Positions 1-13,557 of a stretch of 64,000 bases of DNA are shown here, piece by piece. The notes beneath the pieces are model-generated. The model was not told where the DNA came from. It did not search any database and saw only the letters and a program-made list of their open reading frames with translations. A program made the position numbers and the translations under genes. Every line of letters starts with the position of its first letter. Position 1 is the stretch's first letter. The DNA is taken from NCBI GenBank assembly GCA_029204225.1, contig CM055107.1, positions 1,911,218 to 1,975,217 on the forward strand. The letters run 5' to 3'. This DNA is from Diphasiastrum complanatum. Taxonomy: Eukaryota; Streptophyta; Lycopodiopsida; Lycopodiales; Lycopodiaceae.

Positions 1-2279
<2,279 letters not shown>

Positions 2280-2792
2280 ATGGCAACCATAAGGATCATG
2301 TTTTGTGACTCAAAATTCTTCTATGAAGGAGAGGATGGAGATACCACAAGGATTGTGGAGGATGTGATCAACACACATTTTTCGCTGGAAAATCAGAACT
2401 TTCGGGCTTATCATTCAATCTCTCAAATATCTGCCAGCGCTCCCATTTTGATTCCTTGTGGAACATTTGAACATTATGCTACAAAAATTTTCGTTGTCGA
2501 ACATAGTCTAAGCAAAAACATTTCTATACAACTTGAATTGAGTATTGGCACCTCCAATCACACAAATCAAGATGCAATGGTTATAATGGACATATCTCCC
2601 AATCCACATTGGGATGCAAGTCCTCCTGTTGCACAAAAATCTCCCAGTACAACCACTCAAGTATCAGACACAAACAAGCAAACTCAATCAATGGAAGATA
2701 CCTTATCCAACGAGATTGCCATAAGGAGACTAATGTACAAAACATCCAACCTTTCACCACTCACGTTACCCTCTCTTGGAAGTCAAATATAG
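2280..2792 (+). CDS. Unrecognised 170-codon open frame
   Basis: This is an uninterrupted frame from an ATG at 2280, about 170 codons. The upstream part of the frame gives no better start. The product has no signal peptide or membrane segment, is rich in Ser, Thr and Ile, and ends in a polar Gln/Ser/Thr-rich tail. I recognise no domain. It could be the start of a retroelement gag, an exon fragment, or a chance frame in AT-rich DNA. Nothing around it supports a host gene, so confidence is low. Confidence 0.25.
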   Translation: MATIRIMFCDSKFFYEGEDGDTTRIVEDVINTHFSLENQNFRAYHSISQISASAPILIPCGTFEHYATKIFVVEHSLSKNISIQLELSIGTSNHTNQDAMVIMDISPNPHWDASPPVAQKSPSTTTQVSDTNKQTQSMEDTLSNEIAIRRLMYKTSNLSPLTLPSLGSQI

Positions 2793-3299
2793 ACTGGAAC
2801 CTGAACTATAATTCGTCAATCACAATTCACCGGATTCTTATTCTATACTTGAAAATAAGAGAACGTGAATGTAACTACTCTTAAAGACATGAGAGTTGCT
2901 CCACAAAAATCCTTTCCACTAGAAAAGTTCTAGATTTATGCGAATCTACTCTCCTTACGATGCCAATAAAGAATTGTAGTCTCCTACTTCTTCACTCTAG
3001 ACATGGCACAACATGTCATTCCAAGGTCAAAGTTGAATCTAGAACACATCTAGACCCCAATATACTTAAGTTCTGATCTAGAATAACTTAAGATTTACCA
3101 AACTTCATTACTGAAGCCATTGGCTTTTGGTTCCACCAATTATCCAACTCCAATTAATTTTTCCAAGATAATTTTATTTTCAAACAAAAAATAATTAGAA
3201 CCAAAAGTTCCTATGTATCTTATGTAAATCACCCACTACCTGAGTCAAAATAACTCATAATGGCTGTGACTTACAAACAATACAACTTAACTACAATAT
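2793..3299. other. AT-rich DNA, probably tail of a decayed Ty3 element
   Basis: No gene is seen. It lies just downstream, in the minus direction, of the integrase remnant at 3300-3660. It is probably the eroded 3' part of that element, but no LTR boundary could be placed. Confidence 0.35.
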
Positions 3300-3660
3300 C
3301 AACAGATAATGATATCTTGTAGACTCGCCCAACAACTTAGGCGCTTTCTATAGTCTTTACCGGAATAAACATAACCAATTTGGTTAACCGGTCAACTATG
3401 ACCCAAATTGCAACATTCTTGTTTATTTGTACACGGTAAACCAACTACAAAATCCATCGAGATACTATCCCACCACTTAGTAGGATTATCTAATGGATGC
3501 AACAGCCCACCAGCCTTCATGCATTCCACATTACTCCATTGGCACTGTTATCAGTTTAACATATAAGATTCTACGAAAGGCATTAACTTTGGCCAAAAGA
3601 AAATCCTCCGTACCAAATCTATGCACCAAGAGAGAAATTGTCATAAGACACTTCTCAACA
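3300..3660 (-). pseudogene. Ty3/gypsy integrase remnant (minus strand)
   Basis: Read on the minus strand, this stretch encodes the start of a Ty3 integrase core in broken frames. A segment resembling the zinc-binding tail (FFWPKLMPFVESY) is followed by KAGGLLHPLDNPTKWWDS and SMDFVVGLP, which match the 'GLLQPL..P..W..ISMDFV.GLP' signature of chromovirus-type integrases. The next segment (WVIVDRLTK, then FIPVKTIESA) appears only after a frame change. The frame is interrupted by several stops. The family call rests on the integrase motif, and no LTR or reverse transcriptase could be assigned to it with confidence. Confidence 0.6.
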
Positions 3661-3699
3661 ATATGCATATGTTTGTTGACTAGTTTATGCATGCAAATA

Positions 3700-5925
3700 A
3701 ACTCAGTCCACTGATCTCATAGTGAATCCACAGGTTAAGAATTTGCGCAAAAACACATGATCCCACTATGAATCAATACATAGCATATCTCCACAAATCA
3801 TACCCAATCTGTATATATTAGATGCCTAACTGAGAATCCTGTAACCTAGTTAACATGAGAGAGTATATATCTCCAAGAGTGCTCTTTTTTCCATCGAATA
3901 GGAACCCAAAATCTTGATCAGAGATTTTTTCCTAAATCAATATATCATTTGCTAAAAATTTCTTTCTTTGCATCAACTTCTAGTTCTCACTAACTCAAGT
4001 TGATCAAACCAACAAGGGACCACCTAAACAACCCTTTCTTGTAATAGGATTACCTAATACCAACCTGACTGGATCATAATTAGTGACTCCCTATTCATAC
4101 AAGAATTGCTTAAAAAACTTTCCCATATATCTTCTAGCTTGATTTCTTAACAATCCTTAGAAGATCCCAACAGTAACCAAAATATCCTATTCATTCTGAT
4201 TCAAAACCAAGTCCTTCATCTATATACATTACGGATTCAATCTAGAATCAATATTATAGATGTTTCACCTAGGAAACTTTCTATCAATTACTTCTTCCCC
4301 TTTTATCAAGAAACTCCACAAGTTTCCAATAAAAGTCATATCACTCTAGATACATTCTAGGAGAAGCCTTACAAAAGATCCCGCTGACAACAGACTCCAG
4401 ACAGTTAATGACCCAACATACCAACATAACAACTTATCCAATAGGTATTCTTCTCTGATTATAGAGACCTCTTGGGAAACCAACTTGAATAGATTAGAAA
4501 AGGATTCGCATATGGACCAACTAATTATTCCCAATTAATTATCCATGAATACCATTGTTAATCTATGAGAAATTATTTAACCTTTCATGCACTAACATCC
4601 AAGGAACTTAGGTAGATATCCTACCTTCCAAGGAATCACATGGACTCGGGCTGTTAGATTCACAAAGAAGAAATTTTCAAATATATTCACAGAGAAAAAG
4701 GTACCACTAATTTGAGATATCTATAAAGAGGTCATGACCAATACCTCAACAATCCCGACAAAAAAACCCTCTTGTGACCCATAACAATTAGCATCATTCA
4801 AGTCATATGACTTTATGATGGTCACACCGATCAGTTAGTTTCAAATCATCTTTTTGGAATTGCCTGCGTCCCGTACCACAGGTTCTTCCTCCAAAATGAC
4901 CATCCACTTTTCGATCAATCATTCCAAAAATCAACTGATTTCATTGGAACTCACAAAATCTTCAGAGATTTTTTCATAATCTCAAGATCTGAAAAAAGAT
5001 TCAAGTAACTTTAGAATCTCATCTCTCTGTACTGTGCCAAGTTCTCATGAATGTCAAAATTCCAACTAACTTATATCCTCTTTCCCTCTTTTCTGAATCT
5101 TCCAGTCACTAGAAAGGACTTTAAATTACACTCAAAAAATCCTTTAAGTTGACAGATTTAGAAATTGGAAAGAATAAGTGAAAAACAAGATCCCGCCAAA
5201 AAAGAGTTTACGGTTCTATTGATTCTTGTTTTTCACCCCCATTCAATTGGACTTAAATTTATTCTAAAGTTTGGGTTCTTTTGACCAATACCTTGGTCAA
5301 AGTTTCGTGAAATCTTGACCCTAGTCACTAATTTACGATTGCCCAAAAAAGCAATTGAAAAACATATATTTACTTCGGACCCCCAAAATAACAATGTAAG
5401 CCTCCAGAAATTCCACAAGGAATTTAGTTTCTCTTTTTTTCTGTCTCCAAGGAATTTCCTTCACTCAAAGGCTCCCTTCTAGAAACAAGAGGACCGAAAA
5501 AATTTGTTTTATGTCTAGACCCATACCAACGCAGAAATTATAATAAGGTCACTAAATTGCACTTAGTTAATTAGTTGTTACTAGTAACTTGCAATTCAAA
5601 CTCTAATACCACTTCCATACGCACGAAGGCCATTCAACTGCTCCTCAAAAAAAGAAGTCCAACAATAATTGCAAAAATCCTTTTGCAGAGTAAGGGGAAA
5701 AAACAGTATCACAAACAACTTGTTTCTAGTGAATAGAACATCATTATTCCATCCATTGCCAATGCTCTAGTGCAAAAATAAGCCCCAAAATGTTGTCCAA
5801 TCCATTACAAATAACCGGATCTTGACCATAGCCATCCATGGGAGCTTTCAAATCTACCGTGCATCTTATAAAAAAAAAATTGCATGCACAAAAAAAAAAG
5901 ATATGCATGTAAATCTAAAGTTCCC
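3700..5925. other. Degenerate repeat interior, no intact gene
   Basis: No readable gene. It lies upstream, in the minus direction, of the integrase remnant, so it may be the eroded RT/RNase H part. I could not find the reverse transcriptase motifs. A stretch near 4850-4890 (TTTGGAATTGCCTG then CCCGTACCAC) resembles one near 55810-55850, which suggests that the two regions are copies of the same old repeat. Confidence 0.35.
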
Positions 5926-5956
5926 TCCCCCCCCCCCACCCCCCCCCCCCCCCCCC
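5926..5956 (+). repeat. Poly(C) tract
   Basis: A C homopolymer of about 30 bases with one A interruption. It begins about 50 bases before a (GA)n tract. It could be G-quadruplex-forming on the minus strand. Confidence 0.9.
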
Positions 5957-6003
5957 ATTCCTTTCTTTCTCCTCCCTTGCGCCTATCTGCAACGAGCTCA
6001 CTG

Positions 6004-7161
<1,158 letters not shown>

Positions 7162-7173
7162 GCTCTGATACCA
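7162..7173 (-). promoter_or_regulatory. Primer-binding site (initiator Met tRNA type)
   Basis: On the minus strand this reads TGGTATCAGAGC, the standard plant LTR-retrotransposon primer site complementary to initiator tRNA-Met. It places a minus-strand LTR immediately to the right. Confidence 0.7.
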
Positions 7174-7179
7174 ATATGA

Positions 7180-7687
7180 TGTCCCCCAAGACTCCCAACC
7201 AAGGTAGAGCTTCTTAGAACACCAAAGGAAGGATTGCAGTAGACGAAACCGTCCCAACCAAACCTAGACCATCCGATCTAGCCCCCGAGCAATCCAGGAG
7301 AAAGGCAAGTCATAAGAGTGCTTCACAGACTGACGGCATATCGGCCTCAGACTCTACAATGATCCTCATAGACACTGGTGAAGGTATATATAGAGATATA
7401 ACCAACCCCATCTGCCCATGCACTGAATCCACATGGAAGCACTCTAATTGATCATGCCAATCCCCCATGCATGTCCACTACATGTAGGTACCGCTAACCC
7501 ATAATAGTCAAGACCCATGCATAAGCATAGTGCATGTACATCCTATCCCATACTAGGATGCAACACACATGCCTATACCGCATGCAGGTATGACCCCATG
7601 GTCCTACTCGACTACTATCCAGATTAGGCCTGGCCCCTGCAACCAAGACAACCCCTAATGGTACAAACCCCCATTAGGGCCGTAACA
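7180..7687 (-). mobile_element. LTR of a minus-strand retrotransposon
   Basis: This is inferred from its position next to the primer site. On the minus strand the segment begins TGTTACGGCCC, has a TATA box (CTATATATACC) near 7385-7394, and ends GGGGGACA a few bases before the primer site. This is the U3-TATA-U5-PBS order expected of a 5' LTR. The far boundary is inferred from the TGT...ACA ends. No partner LTR or target duplication was found. The segment abuts the plus-strand Ty3 pol, so it may have inserted into or truncated that element. Confidence 0.45.
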
Positions 7688-7849
7688 GGAAAACTCACCT
7701 TTGAGAACAGAGAGCAAGCTGTAAAGGTTGATCCAACCACATGGGCGGTGAAACCTATTGCACCCAAGACTGATGATGGATCATCCACGACAGATCACAA
7801 TACAAATCAGATCCTAAACCCAGCACATCTTCACCCAAGTGTTACACCA

Positions 7850-8690
7850 TGGACACACCAATCACATTTGGGGTGAATATGATAAACGTAGCATGGCTGT
7901 CAGCGGAACCTATTGAGAACCTAGTGGACGATGATTTAGTTCCTTGGTAACATGCTTTGACTTACAATAAGGAGATTGAACTGACTGATGAGTAGATCCT
8001 ACAACACGTGGACCCAGATCGTTACGGAATTAAGAAAGTATTAGCTCAACCGCCACAAAAATATGCTATGGCGAAAGTTTCAAGGATAGATCCACCAACG
8101 CCACCTGCGAACAAGAAGAATCAATTGAAGCAATGCTACAACCAGGTGATCCGTTGGAGTGATCTACCCAAAGAGCATATAACTACAGTGGACGTTGATA
8201 TTCGCAACCACGAGGCAGATATCACACAAGTTCCGATGAAAGACAACAAGGACGAATCCACCAATATGACAAAAAAAGACAAAAAGAAGGTGTTGGATGC
8301 TTGAAGTCAATCAGGATGAACTTGGATACAGCGTCATCCTCTACTCAGATGACGGAGAACCAAAAGATGACCAGTCAGGCTAAGATCAATATGCTGAAGG
8401 AGGAATCTCGACGAGCACCAGTTCACGAGATGCCTAAAACCTTCAAGAATTCTACCTTGGACGATGTGATAATTATGATGCCGCAAGCCCAGCGAGAACT
8501 TGATCAAAGTCATACACCAACGGAACAAGTCTTTGAGGGACCTGCGCGAACACAGCCTATGAACCTTGTCGAGCCAGGTAAAGAAGAAAAGATAGTGCAT
8601 GTGGGAGAGCAGTTAATGCCCACACAGTTCAAAAGGCTACAATCATTGTTGGTGGAGTACAAGGACTGTTTTGCCTAGAGTTACAATGAT
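7850..8690 (+). pseudogene. Ty3 Pol linker between protease and reverse transcriptase
   Basis: The frame contains VDDDLVPW, DPDRYGIKKV and the Lys/Asp-rich stretch that precedes RT in this family. It is broken by stops near 7950, 7995 and 8304 and again just before RT (8678). No protease active-site triad (D-S/T-G) could be read, so that domain is either lost or too decayed. The stretch HTIPLVDGA at about 8725 marks entry to the RT domain and recurs almost unchanged in the minus-strand copy. Confidence 0.6.
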
Positions 8691-8732
8691 CTGAAGGGCA
8701 TTCCACTGACAGTAGTCCAACACACCATACCC

Positions 8733-9542
8733 TTGGTGGATGGAGCAGTCCCCAAGGTGAGTCGATACTACCACTACAACCCAAACTACACCAAACCGAT
8801 CAAGCAAGAATTACAGAAGCGGTTAGATACAAATTTCATTTATGAAATTGAGCACACAGAATGGGTATTGCCGATAGTTATAGTACCCAAGAAGAATGGC
8901 AAAATGCGAATCTGTGTGAATCTGAAGGCGCTAAATGCAGTCACCAAAAAGGATCATTTTCCTTTACCCTTTACAAAACGTGTCTTTGACAGAGTAGCTG
9001 GAGCCGAAGCCTACAGTTTTTTAGACGGCTTCAGCAACTACAACCAGGTGAAGATAGCACCCCAAGACCAGCATAAGACAGCATTCGCCACAGAATGGGA
9101 AAACTATGTCTATAAGGTGATGCCATTCGGACTTTGCAATGCCCCAAGCACTTTCCAGCGAGTCATGCAGACGGCATTCAAAGAGTATTTGCAAAAATTT
9201 CTAGAAATTTTCTTGGACGATCTGTGCGTGCATGGACCAGACTCAGAACTCTTATCCAATTTGGAGAAGGTGCTACAGAAATACCGCAATTTCCAGATCT
9301 CCTTGAATCCAGAAAAATGTCAATTTTGGGTTACACATGGCTTGATTCTCGGCCATATAGTATCTAGACACGGGATCGCCACAGACCTATCAAAAGTCAG
9401 GATCATTGTTGATCTACCACCACTAGGAACAATCCGCAAAATCTACATCTTTATGGGTCATGCTAGCTATTATAGGATCTTCATTCTGGATTTTGCAGAG
9501 TTAGCCCGACCAATTTGCAAACTCACAACGGATCCACATTAG
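8733..9542 (+). pseudogene. Ty3 reverse transcriptase domain
   Basis: This is the reverse transcriptase of a Ty3-type retrotransposon, copying element RNA into DNA in cytoplasmic particles. The frame of about 269 codons shows VPKKNGKMRICVNLKALN, FPLPF, SFLDGFSNYNQVKI, MPFGLCNAPSTFQRVM and the catalytic FLDD box (usually YxDD or FxDD), then GHIVSRHGI and the FMGHASYYR thumb/connection motif. A TAG at about 9541 stops the frame before RNase H. The domain itself is nearly complete, which contrasts with the broken regions around it. Confidence 0.9.
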
Positions 9543-10020
9543 AACGAGGAAGCCCTAAAGGCTTTCCAAAAGCCTAAAGATGCATTGGTTTCAGCACCAA
9601 TCTTACGTCCACCCAATTGGTTCATTGAGTTTCATGTGCATACGGACGCATTGAAGTATGCAGTTGGAGCAGTCTTAACCCAGCCAGGAGAACACAAAAA
9701 GGATTTTCTGATCCGATTTGCAAGCCGACGGCTCAGGATATAGAAATGAATTATTCAACCATGGAGCGGGAAGCACTGGCAATGATCTATGCGATTAAGA
9801 AGTTTCGGCACTACCTGATGGCCACAAACTTTGTTTTTTATATGGACCATCAACCTTTGCTCTATCTCGTTAACAAAACTTGCAACACAGGAAGAATCAC
9901 TAGATGGCTACTTCTGTTATTGAAGTTTGATTTTTGGATAGTAGTCCGCAAGGGAAAACAACACTACATGGCAGATCATCTGTCGCAAATCAAGGGAAAG
10001 GAGGTTGCAATCCAACTCGA
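9543..10020 (+). pseudogene. Ty3 RNase H domain, frameshifted
   Basis: The first part (FHVHTDALKYAVGAVL) carries the first catalytic Asp. A frameshift near 9740 separates it from NYSTMEREALAMIYAI (catalytic Glu) and FYMDHQPLLYLVNK (Asp). The MADHLSQIKG stretch closes the domain. Motif spacing is normal for Ty3 RNase H, but translation cannot pass the frameshift. Confidence 0.85.
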
Positions 10021-10689
10021 CGATGAGCTCGCCGATGCTGCCTTATTTTATGTAGACACGGTACTGGAGTGGGCTGCCGACATAGTTGAATATCTAATGC
10101 GGGGCCAACCAGACAAATCACTACCAAAGGTGGATCAGCAAAAATTGATCTTGAAAGCTAGACCTTATCAGCTGATTGCCAGCCAATTGTACCGAAGAGG
10201 ACCAGATGGTATTCTTCGGCGGTGTATTCTTCCTCATGAGACCACCCAGATCATTTCGCTTTCACATGAAGGCATGGGTGGAGGCCATTTTGCATCCGAC
10301 ATTACAGTTTGCAAGATCCTGCAATCAGGATGTTGGTGGCCAACAATTCATAAGAATATGGAGGATGCCTGAGGAAGTGCAATGTGTGCCAAAGGGCAAG
10401 GAGACCAACGAGATTGAATTATGACCTACTGCACCCGGTCTTAGCCCAAGCACCATTCGAAAAGTGGGGATTGGATTATATTGGTCCAACTAAGAGTAGT
10501 TGATGCTAGGACCACTGCCAAGTTCCTCTATGAAAATATCATTGTGCACTTTGGATGCCCGGTGGAAATAGTCAGCAATCGCTGGAGCCATTTCATCAAT
10601 GAGACTGTAGCGCAGGCATCCCAAAGGGAGCCGGGAACCACGACTTAGCTTCCCAGCCTTCAACTCTTGCCATCCAAACTCACTTGACA

Positions 10690-11030
10690 TACAAGCAGCC
10701 AACTCGCCAACAACGATCAGACTTAACCAACTTGAAGTTCCGCAAACCAACATTGAGATCCAACCTGGCGCCATGCCAGATCGGGGGTCCCGACGTGGGT
10801 GACTTCCCTCCAAGCAAGCCGCCCGACATACATCAAACTTAGCCAACTCGAAGCTTCGTTACAAACGAGTAACATCCATTCCAAGCAAGCGGTCTGACTT
10901 ACATCAGACTTAACCAACTGATAGCTTCGTCACGAGCGCTGGAAGTCAACCTGGCGCCACGCCAGACTGGACAGCCATAAACAGGTAACATCCACCCAAG
11001 CAAGCCATCCAACTCAGCCGACAGGTTAGA
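10690..11030 (+). repeat. Degenerate tandem repeats in the solo LTR
   Basis: Units beginning CCAAGCAAGC and containing CAGACTTAACCAACT then AGCTTCGT recur about three times with variable spacing. Two copies carry a short palindrome, CTGGCG-CCA-CGCCAG near 10950 and a shortened form near 10766. Tandem arrays in U3 often hold transcription-factor sites. Confidence 0.7.
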
Positions 11031-11120
11031 GCCCGTTCCCCAAGAGCTTAACCCATTCACGTTCATGCAAGGAACACTCAGAACCACAAGCCGCGACAGA
11101 TATGGAAACAACCAGTTCCT

Positions 11121-11194
11121 GGACCAAATGGTCCTGACAGCATACCGTTGGCGCCACGGACCGAATGGTCCCGACGGCATAACGCTGGCGTCCC
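11121..11194 (+). repeat. Two 37-bp tandem units with a palindromic core
   Basis: Units at 11121-11157 and 11158-11194 share GGACCNAATGGTCC, then GAC, GCATA and TGGCG at the same offsets. GGACC...GGTCC is self-complementary, so each unit can form a small hairpin or bind a dimeric factor. Confidence 0.85.
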
Positions 11195-11702
11195 GGGATA
11201 CGACCCTCAGCTATGTGCCAAGTGAAAAATTTTGAAAGCGGCCTTACAACTGGCGCTTTTACCAAACACTGAAACCCAGAAGGTAATCAGAGTCAGTTTG
11301 AGAAAAATCCCACTTTATTTATAAATCTGAGAAGGTTACATTTCAAATGTGTGACCGACCCTAGTCTCCGGGGCGCTAGCATGCCAAGGCGAGAGCCATG
11401 ACAACATTCCAGCAAGGGAGGCTGAGACTTGGTTGGAGCTCGCCCTGAGTCGCAACCCGCACTCCCCTATAGTATTGGTGTGATTCGGCACCTCCCCTCA
11501 TACCAAGCACTTTACCCAAGCTGGTAAAGCACGTTTTTCTCTCTCTAGGATTTTCTCTTTCTAGAAAGTCATTTTCTCTCTCTAGATTTTATTGATCCCC
11601 AGGCTTCCTTTAATCATGCCTAGATCGTGTGAGGTGATTGCACATCGATCTGAGCTCTCTGGACTTCGCTAGAACCGATCAAAGATTTTCAGCCATAGGA
11701 AC

Positions 11703-11815
11703 TTGGCGCCGGCTGGATTCTGGTCACAGTGGCGCCGGGAGCGGCGCCGGCGCCGTTGGCGCCGGGAGCAGCAGGGGCGCTGCTGGCGCCGGGGACATAG
11801 CTGGCGCCGGAAGTA
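11703..11815 (+). repeat. GGCGCC cluster (seven copies in about 115 bp)
   Basis: GGCGCC occurs seven times between about 11703 and 11815, mostly as TGGCGCCGG. It creates a GC-rich island in the last part of the solo LTR. It reads as an Ala/Gly-rich peptide fused in frame to the resumed integrase, but that frame is a by-product of the insertion. Confidence 0.85.
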
Positions 11816-12396
11816 AAGCTTGTAAAGGTAGCTTTACAACAGAGACCATCAAGGTCTTGTTGGAGGAATTCTTCGTGCTCACGAAAATAGTTGAAGCTAG
11901 CAGATCAAATTGGGAACACAAGTTGCATGCTGCTATGTGGGCATTTAGGACAACATATAAGGGCAGCACTGATCAAAAACCCTTCCAATTGGTATATGGT
12001 CAGGATGCTATAATGCCAGTAGAGTTTTTAGTCCCTTCATTAAGGATTGCCACAATGCAACACCTTGATGAATCCAAATCTCTACAATTATGCCACGAAG
12101 CTCTACATAAGCTCTGTGAAACACGCTTACTAGTTGTGCATGCACTGGCAGCTGAGAAGAAAAGACGCAAAGCATGGCATGATCACAGGTTACAAAAGAA
12201 GCTTCACTCCAGAGATCTAGTCCTGATGTATAAAACCAAGGCGATCAAGGGGAAATTAAAATTCACAAACGAAGGTCCTTATCGGATCAAAGAAATTCTT
12301 AATCATGGAGCCGTGAATCTGGAGAAGCTAGATGGGACACCATTTGATACACCCATCAACGGTAGCCGGTTGCACAAGTACTGGCCACCACAGTAA

Positions 12397-13557
12397 GACA
12401 GATCCAAGTTGGTGGTGGCACATCACGAAAAGCTATTCACGTCGGCCAGCACAACTAGATCTAGGAAGATCAAGCCATATCAAGCTAGATCCATCAAGAT
12501 TTAGCCGATCTGGCAAGATCGAGAAAAATCCATCAAGATCCATGAGAGATCCAGATCCAGGTTGGATCGAAAGGGAAACTAATCATCAGATTACACCAAT
12601 ACACCCCCCAATTTGTAGATTAGAGACCACGATCTCAGTAACTATGGCAAAATAAGGACAAATCTCACCCAAAACTGGTGGATCTGCTACCAAATATCTA
12701 TCAGAATTTCTAGAGAGAAACCAACAGTCAGATCTAACATAAATGAAGCAGGTTACCAGTTTGCAAAACTAGAAATTAGATAATCATCAAAAAATACTCT
12801 AAAAGAGCACTTTTTTCATGATTTTTGGAGGTCCCCTGGGAAATAGCTCTTGAAAGTTGGACAGTCACTAGATCTGACCCAGTGCATCCATGAAAATCTC
12901 TACGAGAGTTACTGATGGAAAAATCATCATGTTTTAGTGTATGCGAGGGTTTCCAGGAGTTGAATCTTCAGAACCCTCGCAGAGCATCAAGATCGTCATA
13001 GCAACCTTGCAAGGGACATAAATAGAAGCATAACAGTGAAATTAGTCTGCTTCCATGGTCTGATCTTGAAAATCCAACCACAGGAACATGTTGTGCAAGC
13101 ATTCACTCCCTGCGCGGATTGAACCCTCGGAGACTGTCAGAGCTCTCGTACAACCTTCACAGGACAATCAAATCACCTTCTGAACTCTCGTAGACTTCTC
13201 CGAGGTCTTAGAATTTTGTGAAGAAGGTCCCTGCCAAAATTTGTGTGGAACTGAACAAGGGAAGGTGGATTTCACCTAATACGCACTCTGATTTCCGCTA
13301 TATAAGGGCTGATTTCGAGTCATTTGTCACCTTTGCTGGCAAAGCTCTGTTCAAATTTTCACTAAATTTGCCAAGTTCTCTGATTGCGACCGAACTTCAT
13401 ACATGCTATCATCTGCATACTCTGAACCCAGATCTGTGCTTTGAACTGCTATTGTTACCATACAACACTTGTTATTCACTGTTTTTCTCGTTCCCACTTC
13501 TTTTTATCTTTTTCACCGTTTTTTCCACGTTTTCGCACTTTAACTATCACTGCTAAC
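12397..13557 (+). other. Non-coding gap with a TATA box before frame A
   Basis: No gene is recognised between the integrase stop and frame A. GCTATATAAGGGC at about 13298-13310 is a strong TATA box on the plus strand, about 250 bases upstream of the ATG at 13558, followed by a pyrimidine-rich leader. This may be the promoter of A, or part of an eroded LTR. Confidence 0.5.

Larger units (their letters stand above)
10606..11841 (+). mobile_element. Solo LTR, 1,236 bp, TG...CA, 5-bp target duplication
   Basis: The insert starts TGTAGCGCAGG and ends CTTTACAACA. It is flanked on both sides by GAGAC (10601-10605 and 11842-11846). These are the expected LTR ends and the 5-bp duplication left by a retroviral-type integrase. 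Deleting the insert plus one GAGAC rejoins the host integrase frame perfectly. A TATA-like TTTATTTATAAAT near 11305 would separate U3 from R. No internal domain, primer site or second LTR is present, so it is a solo LTR formed by recombination between two LTRs. The strand given is inferred from the TATA box. Confidence 0.9.
7688..12396 (+). mobile_element. Decayed Ty3/gypsy pol region (plus strand)
   Basis: Pol-derived domains run in the standard Ty3 order: linker (7850-8690), reverse transcriptase, RNase H, and integrase. All are on the plus strand and are interrupted by stop codons and frameshifts. The integrase is split by a solo LTR at 10606-11841. A related but separately truncated copy lies on the minus strand at 26.92-29.76 kb. 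The third frame A and LTR-like DNA follow at 13.56-16.29 kb in the same orientation and may belong to this element. Confidence 0.85.
10020..12396 (+). pseudogene. Ty3 integrase, split by a solo LTR and internally deleted
   Basis: Integrase joins element cDNA to host DNA. The HHCC region is partly present (LSHEGMGGGHF, then GCWWPTIHKNMEDA) but the Cys pair is out of frame after a TGA near 10370. The core begins GLDYIGPTK near 10470, then loses about 25 codons before DARTTAKFLYENI. The second catalytic motif reads SNRW where SDRG is expected. The core is cut at 10605 and resumes at 11842. Removing the insert restores HFINETIKVLLEEF exactly. After that the segment with the catalytic Glu is missing, jumping to KIVEASRSNWEHKL. 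The C-terminal part (KAWHDHRL, GPYRIKEIL) ends with a TAA after 12393. This copy could not be active. Confidence 0.85.

Noticed and set aside
11703-11715. TTGGCGCCGG as a tRNA-Asp-type primer-binding site
   Set aside because: The site lies inside the TG...CA bounded solo LTR, and GGCGCC recurs many times. A primer site should lie just outside an LTR.
11638-11841. Ala/Gly-rich N-terminal extension fused to the integrase
   Set aside because: It is the end of the solo LTR read in frame by chance. The clean insertion boundaries explain the fusion.
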